From NCBI RefSeq assembly GCF_000143845.1, contig NC_014363.1, positions 1,349,186-1,413,185 of the forward strand: DNA of 64,000 nt, written 5' to 3'. This document shows positions 17,327 through 25,308 of the stretch, one piece after another. Every line of letters begins with the position of its first letter. The first letter of the stretch is position 1. Made by a program: the position numbers and the translations under genes. The stretch comes from Olsenella uli DSM 7084. GTDB lineage: Bacteria > Actinomycetota > Coriobacteriia > Coriobacteriales > Atopobiaceae. The notes under the pieces are model-generated. The model worked only from the letters and a program-made list of their open reading frames with translations. It had not been told where the DNA came from and searched no databases.

Positions 17327-17477
17327 AGATACGCCCGTGCGACTGCCCATCCGCACGACTGGTCGTCAGCACAGCCTGCCCAGCGCTGCAAGGCATCGCG
17401 TATTGCTACCATGTCTGGCGTGAGACCAACCACTGCGGCGCCTTGGGCGGCGCCCACGCATCGGAGAAGGATGTCCT

Positions 17478-18557
17478 ATGGCAGAAAGGCTCAACGTCGC
17501 GCTCCTCTTTGGGGGGACCTCGAGCGAGCACGACGTCTCGCTGCGCTCCGCCGCCAACGTGATCGACCTCCTCTCGGAACGCGTCGACCTGACGCTCGTC
17601 GGTATCACGAGGGGTGGCAGCTGGCTGCTCTATGGGGGTGACGCCACCGCCATCGCGGACGACTCCTGGCAGGGTCATGACACCACGCCGGTCTGCGCCG
17701 TGCCCGGCGATGGGGGTGGGCTTTTCGCAGTCGAGGGTGGGTCGCCCGTCCGGCTGCCCATCGACGTGGTCTTCCCCGTACTCCACGGACAGGGCGGGGA
17801 AGACGGCGTGACGCAGGGGCTCCTGGAGTCGTGCCGACTACCCTACGTGGGCTGTGGCGTACTCAGCTCGGCCCTCTGCACGGACAAGGACGCCGCCCAC
17901 CGCATAGTCGCTGCCGCAGGCATCCGCTCACCTCGCTGCGAGGTCGTGCACCCCGGCGACGGGGCCACACGCATCGCCGAGGTCGCGGCCGCCTGCGGCT
18001 ACCCCCTCTTCGTGAAGCCGGCCCGCGGGGGATCCAGCTACGGCGTCAGCAAGGTCGAGGGTCCCGAGCAGCTGGACGAGGCCCTCGGGCTTGCCTTCGG
18101 CTATGACGAAAAGGTCGCCGTCGAGGAGGCCATCGTGGGCACCGAGGTGGGCTGTGCCATCATGGGCGGCGCCGCGGGCGAGCTCGCGATGGGGCTGGTG
18201 GACGAGACGGTCGTCTCGGATGGAGGCTTCTTCCATATCCACCAGGACCACAGCGAGGGTGCGGACGCATCGACGAGAAACTCCTCGACTCGCTGTCCCG
18301 CGCTCCTCCCGCCCGAGGTCATGGAGCGCGTGCGCGAGACGGGAACGGCCGTCTGGCGCGCGCTGGGCTGCTCGGGACTCGCCCGCGTCGACCTCTTCGT
18401 GACCGAGAGGGGCGAGGTGGTCTTCAACGAGGTCAACACCATGCCCGGCCTTACCAGCTACTCGCGCTTCCCGGCCATGATGGCCGCAGCGGGTGCCGAC
18501 ATGGGGGAGGTCCTGGAGCGCCTCGTCCGCAGCGCCGCACGGACGGGCGCCCGCTAG
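17478..18557 (+). CDS. ddl: D-alanine--D-alanine ligase
   Basis: A 359-residue ATP-grasp enzyme joining two D-alanines for peptidoglycan precursors. N-terminal LLFGGTSSEHDVSLRSA, VFPVLHGQGGEDG, the ATP-grasp FVKPARGGSSYGVSKV, EVGCAIMGG, and the C-terminal RVDLFVTERGEVVFNEVNTMPGLTSYS Mg/substrate motif are intact. The ATG follows GGAGAAGG. It converges on the glycyl-radical enzyme, their ends overlapping by 4 bases. D-alanine is also the substrate of the dlt operon at 34.6 kb. Confidence 0.97.
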   Translation: MAERLNVALLFGGTSSEHDVSLRSAANVIDLLSERVDLTLVGITRGGSWLLYGGDATAIADDSWQGHDTTPVCAVPGDGGGLFAVEGGSPVRLPIDVVFPVLHGQGGEDGVTQGLLESCRLPYVGCGVLSSALCTDKDAAHRIVAAAGIRSPRCEVVHPGDGATRIAEVAAACGYPLFVKPARGGSSYGVSKVEGPEQLDEALGLAFGYDEKVAVEEAIVGTEVGCAIMGGAAGELAMGLVDETVVSDGGFFHIHQDHSEGADASTRNSSTRCPALLPPEVMERVRETGTAVWRALGCSGLARVDLFVTERGEVVFNEVNTMPGLTSYSRFPAMMAAAGADMGEVLERLVRSAARTGAR

Positions 18558-20968
18558 AGCGTCTGCTCCGTGCGGCCGATGATGTCATCCTGGGTCGCAC
18601 GGGACAGCACATTGAAGAAGGCCGAATAGCCTGCCACGCGCACGATGAGGTCCTTGTGCGCCTCAGGATGCCTCTGTGCGTCAATCAAGGTATCCCGACT
18701 CACGACGTTGTACTGGACGTGGTAGCCATGCAGGCGGTTGAAGAAGGTCTGCAGCATCAGCTCGAGCTTCTGCCTGTTCTCCTCGCGGGAGAGCATGGTG
18801 GGGGTCAGCTTCTGGTTGAGCAGCACGCCACCCGTGATCTTCTCGGTCGGAAGCTTGGAGACGGACTTGAAGACGGCCGTGGGCCCCTGCTTGTCGCAGT
18901 TGTGCGCCGGGCTGCAGCCCTCGGCTAGCGGCTCGCGGGCATGGCGCCCGTCCGGCGTGGCCATGGTTCCCATGCCCTGCCCCACGTTCGCGCTGATGGA
19001 ACTGGTCCCGGCATAGCGGATGCCCCCTATGGGGCCACGGCCGAAGCGGGTGCTGGGGTACTTTGCGACCTCCTCGATATAGGGCTCGTACGACTCGACT
19101 GCCAGGTCGTCGACATAGTCGATGTCGTTGCCGTACTTGGGGGCCTCGTCGATGAGCAGCCGCTGGACACGCTGGCCCTCGGGACTCTGAAAGTCGTCGA
19201 GGAGGGCGTCCCACAGCTGCTGGCGACCGATCTTCTCCTCCTCGAAGACGAGCTTCTTGATTGCCGCCAGGGAGTCGGCCATGTTGGCGATGCCCACCTG
19301 CAGTCCGCTGATGAAGTCGTAGACGGCGCCGCCCTCCTTGATGGTCTTGCCGCGCGCGATGCAGTCGTCCGTGAGCGCGGAGCAGAGCACGTCGGGCACG
19401 TCACGCTCCGAGGCCTTGTCGATGGCGTTCTCCACGATCACGGAGTAGCGGCACATCTCGCGGATGGTCTTGTCCCAGGCCTCGGCGAGCTCCTCGTAGC
19501 TCTCCATCTCGGTGAAGTGGCCGCAGTCCTTGGTGAAGCGCTTGCCACTCGTGAGGTCGACCCCCCCGTTCATGGTACAGAGCAGCAGGCGCGGGAAGTT
19601 GAGGTAGCTCATGCCGGTGCAGCGGTAGCCCCACTTGCCCGGCACGGCGCACTCCACGCAGCCGATGGCCGAGTAGTCGTAGGCGTCCTCCTCAGACACG
19701 CCCCAGCTGATGAAGGAGGGGATGATGACCTCGTCGTTGTTGAGGGCGGGCATGCCAAAGCCAAGCCGCATGACCTCGACGCACTCGTCCAGGAAGCGCC
19801 TGTCGATGTTGGCGTGGTAGCGCACGGTGAGGTTGGGTTGGGTGAGGCGGGTCTGTGCCACGGAGCGCAGCACCAGGAAGGAGAGCTCGTTGACGGCATC
19901 GCGCCCATCCGTGGTCTGGCCGCCGATGGTGACGTTCTGGTACATGGGCGAGCCAGCTGAGGAGAGCGTGTGTGCCTGGCTGCGGATCTTCTGCACGGTG
20001 AGGGTCTTGATCCAGAGGTTGCAGAGAAGCTCGAGCGCCTCGTCCTCGCTTATCCTGCCGCCGTCGAGGTCCGCCTTGTAGTAGGGGTACAGGTACTGGT
20101 CGAAGCGGCCGAAGGAGAGCGAGTGGCCGTTTGACTCGATCTGCAGGAGCACCTGGGAGAACCAGACGGCCTGCATGGCCTCGCGGAAGGAGGAGGCGGG
20201 CTCGTAGGGCACCTTGGCACAGATGGCGCCCATGCGCTCGAGCTCGGCCCTGCGCGCGGGATCGGACTCGCGGGACGCAAGGTCGACGGCAAGGGCAGAG
20301 TAGCGCAGGGAGAAGCGGCGGACCGCGTCGATCACGACGAGTACGGCCTTGTAGAAGGCGTACTTGTCGACGGAGTCGGGATCCGTGAGGTCGAGAGCGG
20401 CCTTGGCGCGGCGGGCGCGCTCCTCGTAGCCGCGCAGGCCCTCGCGCAGCATGCGCGCATGGTTGATGGCGAGGTGCGCGTCGCCGGCGTTGAGCTTGCC
20501 CTCCATGCCGAAGAGACCCGTCTCCATGAAGACGGAGACCTCGTCGGGGAGAAGCGCCATGCCGCGGTCGCGCAGGGTGTTGTTCTCCCAGAAGGGCGCG
20601 ATGCCGCGGATGCGCCGCTTGTCCTCGTCGGTGATGTAGAACACGTCGCCGTCGCGCTTCTCGAACGAGTCCAGCTCGTCGAGCACGAAGCCCAAGGTGT
20701 ACTCGGGGAAGACCGGCGCGTTGCAGTTCTTGGTGGCCTGGTTGCCGGCGAGGAGGGTCTTGTCCTCGATGTAGATGCTCATGTCGTCGAGGATGTGCGC
20801 GAGGGCAAGCGCGCGACGCATGACGGGGGGCTGGTTCTGCGTCTGGCGGTAGGACTCGGTGCAGAGCACGGCGCGCTCGGCGTCGACGAACGGCCGCTCG
20901 TCGAGGACCTCCTCGCGGAAGGCCCGCATGCGTGCGGTCAATGCCCCGAAGTGCTCCTTGTTCTCCAT
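18554..20968 (-). CDS. Glycyl-radical enzyme, YbiW/PflD-like
   Basis: An 804-residue oxygen-sensitive enzyme of the pyruvate formate-lyase superfamily. The catalytic thiyl site is AIGCVECAVPGKWGYRCTGM, and the C-terminal glycyl-radical loop RVAGYSAFF has Gly780. The single Cys followed by V-E (GCVE) marks the eliminating branch, not true PFL (which has Cys-Cys). Similarity is closest to E. coli YbiW/PflF, which I recall being reported to open 1,5-anhydrohexitol 6-phosphates; whether this protein shares that substrate is unproven. The activase is divergent at 21227 and a DeoR regulator follows it. Confidence 0.93.
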   Translation of the reverse strand: MENKEHFGALTARMRAFREEVLDERPFVDAERAVLCTESYRQTQNQPPVMRRALALAHILDDMSIYIEDKTLLAGNQATKNCNAPVFPEYTLGFVLDELDSFEKRDGDVFYITDEDKRRIRGIAPFWENNTLRDRGMALLPDEVSVFMETGLFGMEGKLNAGDAHLAINHARMLREGLRGYEERARRAKAALDLTDPDSVDKYAFYKAVLVVIDAVRRFSLRYSALAVDLASRESDPARRAELERMGAICAKVPYEPASSFREAMQAVWFSQVLLQIESNGHSLSFGRFDQYLYPYYKADLDGGRISEDEALELLCNLWIKTLTVQKIRSQAHTLSSAGSPMYQNVTIGGQTTDGRDAVNELSFLVLRSVAQTRLTQPNLTVRYHANIDRRFLDECVEVMRLGFGMPALNNDEVIIPSFISWGVSEEDAYDYSAIGCVECAVPGKWGYRCTGMSYLNFPRLLLCTMNGGVDLTSGKRFTKDCGHFTEMESYEELAEAWDKTIREMCRYSVIVENAIDKASERDVPDVLCSALTDDCIARGKTIKEGGAVYDFISGLQVGIANMADSLAAIKKLVFEEEKIGRQQLWDALLDDFQSPEGQRVQRLLIDEAPKYGNDIDYVDDLAVESYEPYIEEVAKYPSTRFGRGPIGGIRYAGTSSISANVGQGMGTMATPDGRHAREPLAEGCSPAHNCDKQGPTAVFKSVSKLPTEKITGGVLLNQKLTPTMLSREENRQKLELMLQTFFNRLHGYHVQYNVVSRDTLIDAQRHPEAHKDLIVRVAGYSAFFNVLSRATQDDIIGRTEQTL

Positions 20969-21006
20969 GGTCGCTACTCCTTTTTGGATTTCGTAACGAA
21001 TCCTAA

Positions 21007-21168
21007 ATACTTACGTTCGTAAGTATAGTATATCGTCGTGTCGAGATTGTCAATGAGACGTACTTTCGCCCGCACCCATCACACAGCAGTGACATCACAC
21101 CTGGTGACAGATGGTTGTCCTCCACTCGTGAGTCCCTGGAGAAAGAGCTATACTCGTAAGTAATTACT
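21007..21168. promoter_or_regulatory. CGTAAGTA palindromes between the glycyl-radical enzyme and its activase
   Basis: ATACTTACG-TT-CGTAAGTAT is a perfect 20-bp palindrome at 21007-21026, close to the enzyme's start. CGTAAGTAAT at 21155 repeats the half-site and overlaps the palindrome AGTAATTACT (21159-21168), nearer the activase. Two related sites in a divergent promoter region suggest binding by the neighbouring DeoR-family regulator. Confidence 0.6.
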
Positions 21169-21226
21169 ATTTCGTTCATAATTTTTCGACGTTCAATTTC
21201 GCCCGTCAACAACGGAGGGGGAAGGC

Positions 21227-22135
21227 ATGCAGAGCGCGACCGTGTTCAACATCCAGAAGTTCAGCCTGAACGACGGGCCCGGCATACGCACCGTCGTCTT
21301 CCTCAAGGGCTGCCCCCTGCGCTGCCTCTGGTGCTCCAACCCCGAGAGCCAGCATCGGGAGCCACAGCTCGAGTGGAAGGCAAGCGCCTGCACGGGCTGC
21401 GGCACCTGCGTTGGGTTGTGTCCCCAGGCGAGCGCCATCACCACGGTCGGTAAGCGCCACGTGGACGTGCGCAAGCTGAGGGGCGACTCCCCCGAGGCGG
21501 CAGCGGCCATCGAAGCGTGCCCCGCTCGGGCCCTCTCGTGCGTGGGCGAGACCAAGACCGTCGATGAGGTCCTCGAGACCTGCCTGCAGGACAGGTTGTT
21601 CTACGAAGATTCGGGCGGGGGCGTCACGCTGTCGGGTGGCGAGGCCCTCACCTGGCCCGAGTTCGACATCGAACTGCTCTCGCGCCTCCACGGCGAGGGC
21701 GTGGACACCTGCATCGAGACCGAGGCATATGTGCCCACGGCAACCTTCGAGGCTGTCGCGGAGCACCTGGACCACCTGCTCATCGACCTCAAGCACTGGG
21801 ACTCCTCCGCCCACGAGCGGGGGACCGGCGGTGGCAACGGGCTCGTCCTTGCCAACCTGAGAAGGGCGTTCGACATGGGCAAGGACGTGCTCGTGCGCAC
21901 GCCCGTCATCCCAGGCTTCAACGATGGCGTCGAGGACGCACGACGCATGGCACGCATCCTGCTGGACGTTGGCACGACGCGCGTGCAGCTCCTCCCCTTT
22001 CACAACTTCGGCGAAAGCAAGTACGACCTGCTGGGTTGGGAGTACCACCTACACGGGACGCAAAACCTCCACCCCGAGGACCTGGCGGAGTATGCACGGG
22101 CATACCAGGACGAGGGGGTGGAGGCGTTCTTCTAG
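21227..22135 (+). CDS. Glycyl-radical enzyme activating protein (radical SAM)
   Basis: A 302-residue radical SAM enzyme that installs the glycyl radical. GCPLRCLWCSN supplies the SAM-cluster cysteines 29, 33 and 36. A ferredoxin-like insert follows (ACTGCGTCVGLCP: Cys55, 58, 61, 65, with ACPARAL later), as in activases of eliminating enzymes rather than short PFL activases. GVTLSGGEALTWPEF and the C-terminal LLPFHNFGESKYDLL complete the family pattern. AACGGAGGGGGAAGGC precedes the ATG. It is transcribed divergently from its partner enzyme, sharing the palindromic control region. Confidence 0.95.
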   Translation: MQSATVFNIQKFSLNDGPGIRTVVFLKGCPLRCLWCSNPESQHREPQLEWKASACTGCGTCVGLCPQASAITTVGKRHVDVRKLRGDSPEAAAAIEACPARALSCVGETKTVDEVLETCLQDRLFYEDSGGGVTLSGGEALTWPEFDIELLSRLHGEGVDTCIETEAYVPTATFEAVAEHLDHLLIDLKHWDSSAHERGTGGGNGLVLANLRRAFDMGKDVLVRTPVIPGFNDGVEDARRMARILLDVGTTRVQLLPFHNFGESKYDLLGWEYHLHGTQNLHPEDLAEYARAYQDEGVEAFF

Positions 22136-22176
22136 GCTGTAGCAGCCATAGATGGGGTCCGCGAGGCCGTTGGGTG

Positions 22177-22923
22177 CTACGCCAAATCGATGGCGACCCC
22201 CAGCCCGGCGAGGCGACTGCGGTAGTCCTCGGGGATGCCCGCGTCCGTGACGAGGCGCAGGGACTTGCCATCAAGGCGCAAGGGCGACAGGCCATGGCAC
22301 CCGAACTTGTCGGACTCCGTGAGGACGACGACCTCCTCGGCGGACTCTGCCATGGCGCGCACGGCCTCCGCGCGCATCTGGTCGCCATTCGTGAAGCCGA
22401 TGCCATCGGCCCAGCCATCCACCCCGACGAAGAGGCGGTTTACCAGGAACTCGCGGGCACACATGCGTACCAGGGGGCCAACCATCACCTGCGAGTCACG
22501 CTGTGCCACGCCGCCCAGAAGGACCGTCTCGACACGGGCGCTGTCGCGGATGTAGCCGGCAATGAAGGCGCTGTTGGTGACGATGGTGACGCCCGCTTTG
22601 ACGTCGGCCAACTCCCGTGCGAGAAGGGCACAGCAGCTGCCGCTCTCGATCATTACCGTGGACCCGTCAGGCACGAGGACGGCTGCCTTGCGAGCGATCC
22701 GACGCTTCTCCTCGTAATGACGTGCCAGGCGCCCTGCCACGTCGTTGGGGTTGACGAGTAGGGCAAAGCCATGCTCGCGCTGGACGAGACCCTTGCCCTG
22801 AAGCGCGTCGAGGTCCTTTCGCATCGTGACGCTGGAGACGCCCAGCCTGTCGGCCAGCGCTGTCACCTCGATTCGTTGCTCTGCGGTCAGTATCTCGAGT
22901 ATTGCTCCATCACGCTTTGACAT
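22177..22923 (-). CDS. DeoR/GlpR-family transcriptional regulator
   Basis: A 248-residue repressor-type protein: an N-terminal winged helix (ILTAEQRIEVTALADRLGVSSVTMRKDLDAL) and a DeoR sensor domain (DGSTVMIESGSCCALLA, VTNSAFIAGYI, FVGVDGWADGIGFTNGD), which usually binds a phosphorylated sugar. It converges on the activase with a 41-base gap. Family knowledge and location suggest control of the glycyl-radical enzyme by its sugar-phosphate substrate. A tandem GGTTGGGGTTTC duplication (22996-23019) lies upstream of its start. Confidence 0.92.
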   Translation of the reverse strand: MSKRDGAILEILTAEQRIEVTALADRLGVSSVTMRKDLDALQGKGLVQREHGFALLVNPNDVAGRLARHYEEKRRIARKAAVLVPDGSTVMIESGSCCALLARELADVKAGVTIVTNSAFIAGYIRDSARVETVLLGGVAQRDSQVMVGPLVRMCAREFLVNRLFVGVDGWADGIGFTNGDQMRAEAVRAMAESAEEVVVLTESDKFGCHGLSPLRLDGKSLRLVTDAGIPEDYRSRLAGLGVAIDLA

Positions 22924-23055
22924 GGCTGCTCCTGCAAGGGCACGGCCAGACGCGGGGGCACATTCGCTGCACCAGCACCGTCCGTACCGTACCCTGGTTG
23001 GGGTTTCGGTTGGGGTTTCGAATACGGTTTCTCTCGCAAGTGTACCGCAAACCGC

Positions 23056-23943
23056 CTACCAGCTGAGCAGCTCGTAGCCGTCATCGGTGACCACGAGCTG
23101 GACCTCCCATTGGGCGGAGGGCGTCCCGTCGGCCGTACGGACGATCCAACCGTTCTCTCGATCTGTCATGATCTCAGGCCCGCCCATGTTGACCATGGGC
23201 TCGATGGTGAAGCAGAGCCCCGGCACCAGGATGGGACCCGTTCCCGCCTCGGAGACAAAGCTTACGAAGGGCTCCTCGTGGAACTCCCTGCCGATGCCAT
23301 GGCCTCCGTACTCGTGCACGACCGAGAATCCCGCGTCGCTGGCGACGCGGTTCACGGCCGCGCCCACGTCGCCCATGTGGCCCCAGGGTCGCACGGCCGC
23401 AAGGCCCGCCTGCACGGACTCGCGGCACACGTCCACCAGCCGGCGCCACTCAGGGTCAACGTCGCCGATGTGGTACATGCGACTCGAGTCGCTGAAGTAG
23501 CCGCCCTTGATGGTGGACATGTCCACGTTGATGATGTCACCGTCGCACAGCACGTCCTTCTCGTTGGGAAAGCCGTGACAGACCACGTCGTTGATCGAGG
23601 TGCATACGCTGAAGGGGTAGCCCTCGAAGTTAAGGTCAGCCGAGACGGCATCGTGTGCGGCCAGGTAGTCGTTGACCCAGCCGTCGATGTCCATGGTCGA
23701 GACGCCGGCCTGGATGTGCTCGCCCACGTAGTCGAGAATCCCCCTGTTGACCTCGGCGGAGGCCTTGATGCCCTCGATGTCGGCCGCGCTCTTGTACAGC
23801 GCTCGCGGCAGGACCTCCTCGCCCCTGCTCGCAAGCAGCTCGAGGCGCTCGTCGAACGCCCCGTGGCACTTCTTGTACTTCCTGCCGCTGCCACACCAGC
23901 ACGCGTCGTTGCGCCCGGGATTAGTCATGCCGTCGTAGCTCAC
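23056..23943 (-). CDS. map: Type I methionine aminopeptidase with N-terminal SEC-C motif
   Basis: A 295-residue metalloprotease removing initiator methionine. Metal ligands are visible in order: NVDMSTIKGGYFSDSS (two Asp), HEYGGHGIG (His), FTIEPM (Glu) and QWEVQL (Glu). Residues 11-27 form a SEC-C zinc-binding motif (Cys15, Cys17, Cys26, His27: DACWCGSGRKYKKCHG), as found in some bacterial MetAPs and in SecA, where it mediates ribosome or SecB contact. A monocistronic gene, divergent from a long repeat-rich gap. Confidence 0.94.
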   Translation of the reverse strand: MSYDGMTNPGRNDACWCGSGRKYKKCHGAFDERLELLASRGEEVLPRALYKSAADIEGIKASAEVNRGILDYVGEHIQAGVSTMDIDGWVNDYLAAHDAVSADLNFEGYPFSVCTSINDVVCHGFPNEKDVLCDGDIINVDMSTIKGGYFSDSSRMYHIGDVDPEWRRLVDVCRESVQAGLAAVRPWGHMGDVGAAVNRVASDAGFSVVHEYGGHGIGREFHEEPFVSFVSEAGTGPILVPGLCFTIEPMVNMGGPEIMTDRENGWIVRTADGTPSAQWEVQLVVTDDGYELLSW

Positions 23944-24832
23944 CAGTCACCTCGCCTCTCGTGGGCAGACCTGCCGCGTGGCAGGGCCCTGCACTCGCAT
24001 TTGCCATAACATTTGCCATAACCATGGTAGCCCCTGGCTCGCCCGTGGCAAGGTAACCCTTGGCTTACAGCATTTGGGAACAGAAGGTGGCAGAGCCTGC
24101 TGCGAGGGCGGCGAACACAAGGGCAGGGACAGGTGACGGGACCGAGGACAGCGAGACGGGTGACGGGGATGTAGGGCGTGAGCGTGTGCCGCGGCATGCC
24201 GCGGCATGTCGTGACGTGAGCGCGAAACGTAGCCTAACGTGTGGCGTAACGTGACGCGGCGTGGCATGGCGTGGCGTGGACGACAGGGAAAGTTATGTGA
24301 GTCCACGTTGACTCGTTTTCACAATTCTTTCTCTGCCATCCGTATCTGGTGTGCTGATGGATGACAGGGCAGGTATTGTGACGGTGCGAAACGTTAGCGC
24401 TCACATTTTCTCTCCTGCCATCCAGATGAGAGGCGATTGACGTTACGATCGGGATGTGTGACGAACTTCTGTGAGCATATCTCACACCTCGACTCACAGA
24501 AATTCACCTGCCATCCCACAGCGACCGTAAAGCGGACGGCAGGCGAGTTTTTGTGAATCAAATAGTGTACTAATAGAATGGCACTGCAAAAAACAGGGGA
24601 CACATGCTCCGGAGTATTCACTCCGGAGGTACGTGCTTCAGCATACTGTCCCGCAGTATCCATCGTACCCGCAACACCAGCCATACCAGCGACGCCAGTC
24701 GCGTCAACCACATCCGCAGCGCCAACCGTGTAGGCATCGTTGGACCACTTGAGCTGTAGGGTCTGCGCCACCCCGCCTCCAGATGCGCATGCTGCGCGAG
24801 GTCTAGTGGGGTCTGACGGGTAGTCCCAGGGC
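23944..24832. other. 0.9-kb non-coding region rich in repeats
   Basis: No supported gene. From 24180 to 24290 the DNA is a low-complexity run of GGCATG, CGTAACGTG and GGCGTGGCATGGCGTGG-type words. From 24319 to 24556 there are repeated TCACA...CTGCCATCC units (separate entry). At 24607-24628 CTCCGGAGT and ACTCCGGAG form a strong stem with a 4-base loop. A 51-codon open frame at 24578-24733 has no ribosome site and is not supported. Confidence 0.55.
24319..24556. repeat. Dispersed TCACA-N9-CTGCCATCC repeat family, direct and inverted
   Basis: Three direct copies of a 23-bp unit (TCACA, a pyrimidine-rich spacer, then CTGCCATCC) lie at 24319-24341, 24401-24423 and 24494-24516. Inverted partners at 24359-24381 (GGATGACAGGGCAGG...TTGTGA) and about 24538-24556 (GGCAGGCGAG...TTGTGA) make the first and third copies arms of imperfect palindromes. 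Purpose unknown: a regulator-binding array or a structured RNA are both possible. Confidence 0.55.
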
Positions 24833-25147
24833 CTACGAGACGAAGAGCCCCCTGACCACGAGCGCAGCCAGCACGAGGCCCGCCACAAGCGCCACGAACC
24901 CCACGACCACCAGGATGACGGGACGCACGACCTTTGCCTTGACGTTGAAGCGCTTGCCATCGTGGTACCACAGCCATGCGAGGTGCCCAAGGTCGGCCAC
25001 TGCCAAGACGTCACAGACCAGCGACGCGATGAGGGCGATGAACGCCGGAGAGAGGATTATGGCGCTCGCGACCTCGAACAGCACGAAAACCAGCCCCACC
25101 GCAAAGATGAGTGGCCAGAACAGCAGAACGAAGAAGACGGCGCCCAT
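24833..25147 (-). CDS. Small three-helix membrane protein
   Basis: A 104-residue hydrophobic protein with about three membrane helices: VFFVLLFWPLIFAVGLVFVLF, FIALIASLVCDVLAVADLG and a C-terminal VILVVVGFVALVAGLVLAALVV. A charged patch (YHDGKRFNVKAKVVR) sits between the last two. No family is recognised. The ATG follows GGGAGGTTGCGACC. It is divergent from the flotillin gene 160 bases away and could share its promoter region, so a role in membrane organisation is conceivable but unproven. Confidence 0.7.
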   Translation of the reverse strand: MGAVFFVLLFWPLIFAVGLVFVLFEVASAIILSPAFIALIASLVCDVLAVADLGHLAWLWYHDGKRFNVKAKVVRPVILVVVGFVALVAGLVLAALVVRGLFVS

Positions 25148-25308
25148 GGTCGCAACCTCCCGTTGTCAGGTTTCTCGGATCGTCAGGTCTCTCGGCCTTG
25201 TCCTCGACACTATACCGTAGGCCAAGGTAGCGCGGTCAACCATGCGGCATCCGCTATCATTCAGCTTGTCCCAGAAGTCATCCACGAGATGAACGAGGAG
25301 GTCCACCC

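Noticed and set aside
18941-19960. 339-codon plus-strand frame opposite the glycyl-radical enzyme
   Set aside because: Shadow of the minus-strand gene; composition typical of antisense GC frames.
24578-24733. 51-codon ORF beginning MALQKTGDTCSG and ending in a Pro/Ala/Thr-rich tail
   Set aside because: No ribosome site, spans a strong hairpin, and no recognised family; possible only as a leaderless peptide.
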